Below, piece after piece: positions 6,289 to 10,694 of a stretch of DNA of 10,694 nt. The notes under the pieces are model-generated. The model was not told where the DNA came from, ran no database searches, and saw only the letters and a program-made list of their open reading frames with translations. Source of the stretch: Cyanobium sp. NIES-981 (GTDB taxonomy: Bacteria; Cyanobacteriota; Cyanobacteriia; PCC-6307; Cyanobiaceae); the NCBI GenBank assembly GCA_945907085.1, contig CAMDSS010000045.1:1-10694 (forward strand), read 5' to 3'. The position numbers were made by a program, and so were the translations under genes. The first letter of the stretch is position 1. Each line of letters begins with the position of its first letter.

Positions 6289-6293
6289 AGGAG
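6289..6293 (+). promoter_or_regulatory. Shine-Dalgarno sequence deciding the bicupin start
   Basis: AGGAG sits 9 nt before the ATG at 6303. A second ATG at 6299 is nearer but out of frame with the long coding region. This is one of the few clear ribosome binding sites in the window and supports 6303 as the start. Confidence 0.6.
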
Positions 6294-6302
6294 ATTGGAT
6301 GA

Positions 6303-7295
6303 ATGGTTCAAGCCTCTGACATCCGGCCCAGTGATGAGCCCCTTTGGTCCTGCACCCAAAGCAAGGCAGAAATTTATGACTACCGAAAGGCAGCGAATCC
6401 GGTTCGGAGGGGCCTGACCGAGCCGATTCCCTACCGGCAGTGGGGACCTGAGATCCATGGCCAAGGGCCGAGTGGCGTGATTCCCCTTGATTTGAGCGAT
6501 GAACTCGGACTCGAAGGCCCTGGTCCTGCCACGAGTCCAGGCCTGGCAGCCCATTTTTTGCGCATCCTTCCCGGTGAGGGGCTCAAGGCAGCAGCTGAGG
6601 CCACCAGCCAGCTGTTTTATGTGTTGTCTGGCCGTGGCAGCTGCCGTCGCCCAGCCCATGCAGATTGCCCTGCCGTCGCCATTGACTGGGAAGAGGGCGA
6701 CCTTTTTGTCTTGCCCCCAGGGGGCCATTCCTGGTTGGAGGCTTCCACCACCAGCGTCCTGTATTGGGTGCATGACGCCCCCCTACTGACCTACCTCGGC
6801 GTGGTTCCTAATTGCGCTCGCTTCGAGACGACCGTCTACCGCAGCAAGGCGCTGAAGCAGGAATTAGGAGCCCTGGCCCAATGTCCCAGCAGTGCCAAAA
6901 GCAATCGGCTGAGTGTGCTCCTAGCCAATGGCGATCTTCCCGCGACCCGCACGGTGACCCACGTGCTCTGGGCCATGTTTGGCATGGTTCCTGCCGGTGC
7001 AACCCAAGCACCCCACCGGCACCAATCTGTGGCCCTCGACCTGATCGTCGATTGCTCCCCAGGCTGCTACACCCTTGTGGGCACTGAGCTAGCCAAGGAC
7101 GGCTCCATCAACAATCCCAAGCGCATTGATTGGGAAGCCGGGGGTGTGTTTGTCACCCCACCGGGCCACTGGCACGCCCATGTCAATGAAAGCGAAAACA
7201 CGGCCTTCCTCCTGCCGATTCAGGACGCCGGTCTAAAGACCTACCTGCGCAGCCTGGACATTCGTTTTGCCGGTGGCCTCGTAGGTAGCAACTAA
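6303..7295 (+). CDS. Bicupin protein, gentisate dioxygenase-like, with a degenerate first cupin
   Basis: A 330-residue soluble protein with two cupin domains. Cupin 2 (about 222-305) keeps a metal site: HRH at 238-240, and the second motif GVFVTPPGHW (281-290) with H291 and N295. The HRH followed by an alanine rather than the usual glutamate resembles the gentisate/salicylate 1,2-dioxygenase branch, where three histidines hold Fe(II). Cupin 1 (about 82-160) keeps the second motif (GDLFVLPPGGHSW, H142), but the HxH of its first motif is replaced (PGEGLKAAAEATSQLFYVLSG), so it probably binds no metal. A ring-cleaving dioxygenase is possible; another oxidase, isomerase or sensory role is equally compatible, and I cannot name a substrate. 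It follows the sulfur-carrier gene by 82 bp, and its last 63 bp overlap the end of the convergent ftsH. Confidence 0.8.
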   Translation: MVQASDIRPSDEPLWSCTQSKAEIYDYRKAANPVRRGLTEPIPYRQWGPEIHGQGPSGVIPLDLSDELGLEGPGPATSPGLAAHFLRILPGEGLKAAAEATSQLFYVLSGRGSCRRPAHADCPAVAIDWEEGDLFVLPPGGHSWLEASTTSVLYWVHDAPLLTYLGVVPNCARFETTVYRSKALKQELGALAQCPSSAKSNRLSVLLANGDLPATRTVTHVLWAMFGMVPAGATQAPHRHQSVALDLIVDCSPGCYTLVGTELAKDGSINNPKRIDWEAGGVFVTPPGHWHAHVNESENTAFLLPIQDAGLKTYLRSLDIRFAGGLVGSN

Positions 7296-9095
7296 GGCTC
7301 GAAAGGCATCCCCCTCGAGGGTTTCCTGCTCGATCAACAGGGTCACAAGCTGATCCATCAACTCCCTTCGAGGTAACAGCATCGCCACGGCCCGATCGAG
7401 GGCTCCATTGGCCAGGTCCCGGACCTGTTGATCGATCCGATTGCCCGTTTGACGGGAGTAGTGGGGCTCGGAGCGCAACCAATCGCGACCCAAAAACACT
7501 TCACCGCCATCGGCCTCAAAGGCCACGGGACCAAGGTTGGAAAAGCCATACCGGGTCACCATTTCCCGGCAAATACGACTCACCATCTCCAAATCGCCAC
7601 TGGCGCCTTGGGTGACCTCCCCCGGTCCAAAAACCACCATTTCCGCCGCCCGCCCGCCCAGGGCCACCACGAGCCGGGCCAGGAGGTAGGCCTTGCTGAT
7701 CAAGCCGGAGTCGAGGATGTCCTCGTCGGGCATGGTGCGGGCGAAGCCCCCGACCCCACCGGCCCGTGGCAGGAGGGTCACCTTGTCGAGTTTGTCGGCA
7801 TGGGGCACCAGGCTGGTGAGCAGGGAGTGGCCAATTTCGTGGTAAGCGATCAGTCGTTTTTTGGCACTGTCTTGCAACGGTGATGCCGCCAGGCCCATGG
7901 TGATGCGCTCGAGCGCACCGCTGAGGCACGAATCATCAATTTTACTCTGGTGCCGCCTGGCCGTGAGGATGGCCGCTTCGTTGAGCAGGTTGGCAAGGTC
8001 AGCTCCGGAGAACCCTGGCGTGCGGCTAGCCCACTCCGCCAGGCAAACCGATTCGGCCAAGGGCCGGGTGCGGGCGTGCACGGAAAGAATCTCCTCACGA
8101 CCGCGGCGGTCGGGCAAATCCACGGTGATGCGACGGTCAAAGCGGCCTGGCCGCATCAAGGCTGAATCGAGCACATCCGGGCGGTTGGTGGCGGCCAGCA
8201 GAATCACGCCCGAGTTTTCCTCGAAGCCATCCATCTCGGTCAGTAATTGGTTGAGGGTCTGCTCCCGCTCGTCGTTGCCGCCCCCAATCCCAGCGCCGCG
8301 CTGGCGACCGACCGCGTCAATTTCATCGATGAAAATGATGCAAGGGGCCTTCGCCTTCGCCTTGCGAAAGAGGTCACGAACCCGCGATGCCCCAACCCCC
8401 ACAAACATCTCGACGAACTCCGAGGCTGCCATCGAGAAAAAGGGGACGCCGGCCTCACCGGCAATCGCCCGGGCCAAAAGGGTCTTTCCCGTGCCCGGAG
8501 GCCCCACTAGGAGCACGCCTTTGGGGATCTTGGCTCCGACAGCGGTGAACTGTTCAGGCGAGCGCAGGAAGGTGACCACCTCGGTGAGTTCTTCTTTGGC
8601 CTCGGCGATTCCGGCCACATCCTCAAAGCGCACAGCCACGCTGCCCTCGGCCTGGAGCCTGGGCTTGCTACTGCCAAAGCCCATGGCCCGATTGGCCACC
8701 TGGGCGGAACGGCGGATCAGCAGGGCAAGACCGCCGAGCAACAGCAGCACCAACAGGCCATTGGCGACCAACCCGGCCATGGCGCCATCCTGGCGGTCAT
8801 CCCGCACGGTGAGGGGCACCTTGGCCTTTTCTGCACTGCGCAGCAGGAGCTGGTCGTTGCTGAAGACCGGCACCTGGGTCTGGCGGCCATCCTCGAAGCG
8901 AACCCGCACCTCACGCTGCCGTAGGGAAAGCTCCAAATCCTTCACCTTCCCACTGCGTAAATCCCGCAGCAAATCGCTGTAGGAGGGCGCAGCGGGGGCA
9001 GATGACTTGCCAGCAGATGATTGGATCGCCTTGAACAGGCCCGACTGGACGGGGGCCGGAACAGGGTCCGGCGCAGGAGAAAGGCTGTCGCTCAC
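7233..9095 (-). CDS. ftsH: FtsH-family ATP-dependent zinc metalloprotease with one visible membrane segment
   Basis: A membrane-anchored AAA+ protease that extracts and degrades membrane and soluble proteins; in cyanobacteria such enzymes act in photosystem II repair and general quality control. Numbering is from the GTG at 9095 (620 residues): transmembrane segment 106-127, Walker A GPPGTGKT 198-205, pore motif FVG about 231-233, Walker B IIFIDEID 253-260, second region of homology with arginine fingers R315 and R318, zinc site HEIGH 419-423 and the third ligand D501 in GASGDL. All catalytic residues are present. The frame stays open to a TTG at 9140 (15 more residues), closed upstream by a TGA. 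GTG was preferred because the longer form would cover a likely rpmF promoter; neither start has a clear ribosome binding site. With either start, the usual first transmembrane helix is absent and replaced by a Pro/Ala/Ser-rich stretch. Which cyanobacterial FtsH paralogue this is cannot be settled here. Confidence 0.93.
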   Translation of the reverse strand: MSDSLSPAPDPVPAPVQSGLFKAIQSSAGKSSAPAAPSYSDLLRDLRSGKVKDLELSLRQREVRVRFEDGRQTQVPVFSNDQLLLRSAEKAKVPLTVRDDRQDGAMAGLVANGLLVLLLLGGLALLIRRSAQVANRAMGFGSSKPRLQAEGSVAVRFEDVAGIAEAKEELTEVVTFLRSPEQFTAVGAKIPKGVLLVGPPGTGKTLLARAIAGEAGVPFFSMAASEFVEMFVGVGASRVRDLFRKAKAKAPCIIFIDEIDAVGRQRGAGIGGGNDEREQTLNQLLTEMDGFEENSGVILLAATNRPDVLDSALMRPGRFDRRITVDLPDRRGREEILSVHARTRPLAESVCLAEWASRTPGFSGADLANLLNEAAILTARRHQSKIDDSCLSGALERITMGLAASPLQDSAKKRLIAYHEIGHSLLTSLVPHADKLDKVTLLPRAGGVGGFARTMPDEDILDSGLISKAYLLARLVVALGGRAAEMVVFGPGEVTQGASGDLEMVSRICREMVTRYGFSNLGPVAFEADGGEVFLGRDWLRSEPHYSRQTGNRIDQQVRDLANGALDRAVAMLLPRRELMDQLVTLLIEQETLEGDAFRALVATYEATGKTNVQAAQVGL

Positions 9096-9126
9096 TAAAA
9101 ACCGACTTTGATCGGAGCTTAGCCAT

Positions 9127-9156
9127 TTGACGAAAGGCAAGGCTGCAGCGGAAGAT
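9127..9156 (+). promoter_or_regulatory. rpmF: Candidate rpmF promoter
   Basis: TTGACG (9127-9132) matches the sigma-70 -35 box at five of six positions. GAAGAT (9151-9156), 18 bases further on, is a weak -10 (three of six). Transcription would begin about 20 nt before the rpmF ATG. TATGAG at 9167-9172 is another -10-like hexamer, but has no -35 at the right distance. Confidence 0.3.
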
Positions 9157-9181
9157 CAGTGTTTGGTATGAGTGATCTGGG

Positions 9182-9361
9182 ATGGCTGTTCCCAAGAAGA
9201 AAACTTCCAAGGGCAAGCGCAACCAGCGCCATGCCACCTGGAAAGGCAAAGCTGCTATCGCAGCCCAAAAGGCCCTCTCAATCGGCAAGGCCGTTTTGAG
9301 TGGTCGGGCCCAGGGCTTCGTCTATCCCATGGATGAAGAGGCCGAAGACGGCGAAAGCTGA
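9182..9361 (+). CDS. rpmF: 50S ribosomal protein L32
   Basis: A 59-residue basic protein of the large ribosomal subunit. It begins MAVPKKKTSKGKRNQRHATW, the signature N-terminus of bacterial L32, and ends RAQGFVYPMDEEAEDGES, an ending of the cyanobacterial/plastid type with an acidic tail. It has no cysteines, so it is the zinc-free form. The start is ATG and the stop TGA at 9359-9361. Ribosome binding is at best a weak GGG just before the ATG. The gene is divergent from ftsH and ends 9 bp before the stop of the convergent glycerate kinase gene. A strong hairpin terminator begins 29 bases after its stop. Confidence 0.97.
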   Translation: MAVPKKKTSKGKRNQRHATWKGKAAIAAQKALSIGKAVLSGRAQGFVYPMDEEAEDGES

Positions 9362-9370
9362 ATTCAGCGA

Positions 9371-10336
9371 TCAACTCTCAATGTTGATGCAAAGCCTCCG
9401 TCCATTGAGTTGGGCGGAGGCTTTTGCTTGGGCAGTCAATGGGTCTTGATAGAGCCGTGGTGGTAACGACGCCAGGCTTGCGCGCACCAACCGATCAAGT
9501 TCTGCGGGCTTAAGCCAGCCGTCGGCTTTGTGTTGTTGTCGCTGGAGGCGCCGCTGCCGGGCTTCGGCTTGAAAGCGCCAACGCCTCGGTAAACCCCAAT
9601 CCACCGGGCGCAGCAACCAGAGCCCATCACAGAGATCAAAGAGCGGGCCATAGGCCTCCAGCTGGCGATCCCAGTGGGGCAGCCAGGCCGCTTCCTCGGC
9701 CCCCAATGGCGCCAAGCCCGCTGCCAACTCCATGCCACAGGCAACCCCAGCCGCCCGCAGGCCGGGAGCACCAAGGGGCCGGCAACCCATCAACCAGCCC
9801 TCGAGCACCAGGGCATCGGGGGTGGCCCACTCTTCACTTAACTCACCTTCGCTTAACGGAGCTTCGACGACGCGATCACCGGCTCCATCCCGCAGGGTTT
9901 TATCGAACCGGGGGAGCTGCAGCGTCCCCCCCGATTGCCAGAGCTGCAGCCGCTCCAGAAGTAGGGGGGCATCGTGGCTACCTGGAGGCACCCGATTCAC
10001 CCCGAAGGGGTTGCCCGCCATCGCCAGCAGGCGCTGTTCCCACGGCAGATAGGCATCGTCGATCGAGGCCACCGCCAACCGCAAACCTTGGGCTTTTGCC
10101 AGGCCAATCAGTTGCTGGCAGAACCGGCTCTTACCCGCCCCCACCGGGCCATTGAGCGCCAGCACAGGGCGTTGAGAGGAGCCAACCAGCCCTTCCACCT
10201 GGGCGAGCATGGGCATGGCCAACCCCTCCAGCAGCAGGGGATCCATGGCCGCAACCTCTTGCGCCGGATCGGTGGCTACCAGATCAGTGGCTTCCAGATC
10301 AGTGGGGCTGAGACCGCAGCGAGATTCTTCGCTCAA
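9371..10336 (-). CDS. glyK: D-glycerate 3-kinase (plant/cyanobacterial class III P-loop kinase)
   Basis: Phosphorylates D-glycerate with ATP to 3-phosphoglycerate, the last step of photorespiratory salvage, returning carbon to the Calvin cycle in the cytosol. The 321-residue protein has Walker A GPVGAGKS at 63-70, SIDDAYLP at 91-98, a PGSHD loop at 118-122, LPRFDK at 141-146 followed by GAGDR, and LVLEGWLMGCRPL from 177, the ordered motif set of the uridine-kinase-like glycerate kinase family. The TTG at 10336 was chosen because TTGA overlaps the stop of the upstream ycf20-like gene, suggesting translational coupling. A good rival is the ATG at 10246 (291 residues), which has AAGAGG about 8 nt ahead and removes a repetitive N-terminus (SPTDL-EATDL-VATDP). 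Both keep every catalytic motif. The 3' end contains the rpmF terminator hairpin. Confidence 0.88.
   Translation of the reverse strand: MSEESRCGLSPTDLEATDLVATDPAQEVAAMDPLLLEGLAMPMLAQVEGLVGSSQRPVLALNGPVGAGKSRFCQQLIGLAKAQGLRLAVASIDDAYLPWEQRLLAMAGNPFGVNRVPPGSHDAPLLLERLQLWQSGGTLQLPRFDKTLRDGAGDRVVEAPLSEGELSEEWATPDALVLEGWLMGCRPLGAPGLRAAGVACGMELAAGLAPLGAEEAAWLPHWDRQLEAYGPLFDLCDGLWLLRPVDWGLPRRWRFQAEARQRRLQRQQHKADGWLKPAELDRLVRASLASLPPRLYQDPLTAQAKASAQLNGRRLCINIES
9391..9425 (+). terminator. rpmF terminator, embedded in the 3' end of glyK
   Basis: AAAGCCTCCGTCC (9391-9403) pairs with GGGCGGAGGCTTT (9412-9424) around the loop ATTGAGTT: 13 pairs with one T-G wobble, ending in a short T tract. Flanking A and T runs are partly symmetric, so the hairpin could also form in the minus-strand transcript, but there it lies inside the glycerate kinase coding sequence, before the stop codon at 9371. 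Confidence 0.85.
10266..10310. repeat. Three tandem 15-bp repeats at the glyK 5' end
   Basis: Units at 10266-10280 (GGATCGGTGGCTACC), 10281-10295 (AGATCAGTGGCTTCC) and 10296-10310 (AGATCAGTGGGGCTG) are close copies in direct orientation. On the minus strand they encode three pentapeptides, SPTDL, EATDL and VATDP, if the upstream TTG start is used. A 15-bp unit keeps the frame, so copy number could vary without breaking the gene. Confidence 0.75.
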
Positions 10337-10680
10337 GAGCCGAGCTTGAAGGCTTCAAGCACCACGGCATAAACCAAACCGAGGCGCAGGTTGTCGGTGA
10401 TCACCCAAGCAAGACCCGGGGCTTGGGAGACCAGGCGGCCGCGCAGGCGAACAATCAGTTCGAGCAGCACGACCAGGGTCAAAACCAGGGCCGGGCGCCC
10501 CCCCGGGAAGACGATTAAGAAGTAGGCCGTCAGATTGCTGCCTGCGTAGAACCCCACCAGCAGGGCCAGGAGCACGGCGCTGCGATGGCGCCAGTTGCCC
10601 CGCCAGTTGCCCAGCACCACGGCAGTCAGCCGTTCACTAAAACGCTGAAACCTGGTGGACTGGATCGGCAGGCGACTCAC
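10333..10680 (-). CDS. ycf20: Ycf20-like DUF565 membrane protein
   Basis: A 115-residue protein of the DUF565/Ycf20 family found in cyanobacteria and plastids. Ycf20-like proteins have been linked to non-photochemical quenching in algae and plants; the biochemical role is unknown. The N-terminus is basic (RFQRFSERL, NWRGNWRHR). Hydrophobic segments follow near residues 34-56 (AVLLALLVGFYAG) and 63-78 (ALVLTLVVLLELIV), and the protein ends in the family signature NLRLGLVYAVVLEAFKLGS. The start is a GTG with GGAG 8 nt upstream, 14 nt from the window edge, so an earlier start outside the window cannot be excluded. Its TGA stop overlaps the TTG of the downstream glycerate kinase gene (TTGA), so the two are probably one operon. 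Confidence 0.87.
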   Translation of the reverse strand: MSRLPIQSTRFQRFSERLTAVVLGNWRGNWRHRSAVLLALLVGFYAGSNLTAYFLIVFPGGRPALVLTLVVLLELIVRLRGRLVSQAPGLAWVITDNLRLGLVYAVVLEAFKLGS

Positions 10681-10688
10681 CGCAACAA

Positions 10689-10692
10689 CTCC
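10689..10692 (-). promoter_or_regulatory. Ribosome binding site of the ycf20-like gene
   Basis: CTCC on the given strand is GGAG on the minus strand, 8 nt before the GTG at 10680. This is good spacing and supports that start over other GTG or TTG codons. Confidence 0.5.
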
Positions 10693-10694
10693 AG

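Noticed and set aside
6171..6773. A 200-codon open frame on the minus strand opposite the bicupin gene
   Set aside because: No domain is recognisable, and it overlaps two well-supported plus-strand genes.
7861..8982. A 373-codon open frame on the plus strand opposite ftsH
   Set aside because: It is rich in Ser, Arg and Pro with no recognisable domain, and lies wholly antisense to an FtsH with every catalytic motif intact. GC-rich third positions in the real gene create such shadows.
1..10694. Mobile element, phage, CRISPR or defence system
   Set aside because: No transposase, integrase, terminal repeats, attachment-site duplication, spaced repeat array or known defence domain is visible. 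All long genes belong to metabolic, transport or housekeeping families.

Overview
The window looks like a stretch of a GC-rich picocyanobacterial chromosome (Synechococcus/Cyanobium type). The signs are a DUF565/Ycf20 membrane protein, a plant-type (class III) D-glycerate 3-kinase, a cysteine-free L32, an FtsH with the HEIGH zinc motif, and a class II fructose-bisphosphate aldolase. The assignment rests on protein resemblance recalled from memory, not on a search. No rRNA, tRNA, insertion sequence, prophage or CRISPR array is visible, and no gene-free stretch exceeds 300 bases.

Layout from left to right: (1) the 3' end of a class II aldolase gene (Calvin cycle/glycolysis) closed by a strong intrinsic terminator; (2) a divergent CaCA-family Ca2+/H+ antiporter gene with lower GC than its neighbours and a perfect 27-nt palindrome inside its coding sequence; (3) on the minus strand, a 930-residue UPF0182 membrane protein of unknown function, convergent with the antiporter; (4) a 158-bp divergent spacer holding two dyad symmetries; (5) on the plus strand, thrC, a CysO-like MoaD/ThiS sulfur carrier and then a bicupin protein; (6) on the minus strand, ftsH, whose 3' end overlaps the bicupin gene by 63 bp; (7) rpmF, divergent from ftsH; (8) on the minus strand, a ycf20-glyK pair with a TTGA stop/start overlap. 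The rpmF terminator hairpin lies inside the 3' end of glyK.

Functionally the window is mostly housekeeping: carbon fixation and photorespiratory salvage (aldolase, glycerate kinase), threonine synthesis, a ribosomal protein, membrane proteolysis and calcium transport. The most suggestive pairing is threonine synthase followed at once by a sulfur carrier resembling mycobacterial CysO, which hints at a link between phosphohomoserine chemistry and protein-bound sulfide. I see no convincing multi-gene novel defence or mobile system. The more unusual points are the palindrome in the antiporter gene, the altered second ion-binding motif of that antiporter, the single-membrane-segment FtsH and the half-degenerate bicupin.
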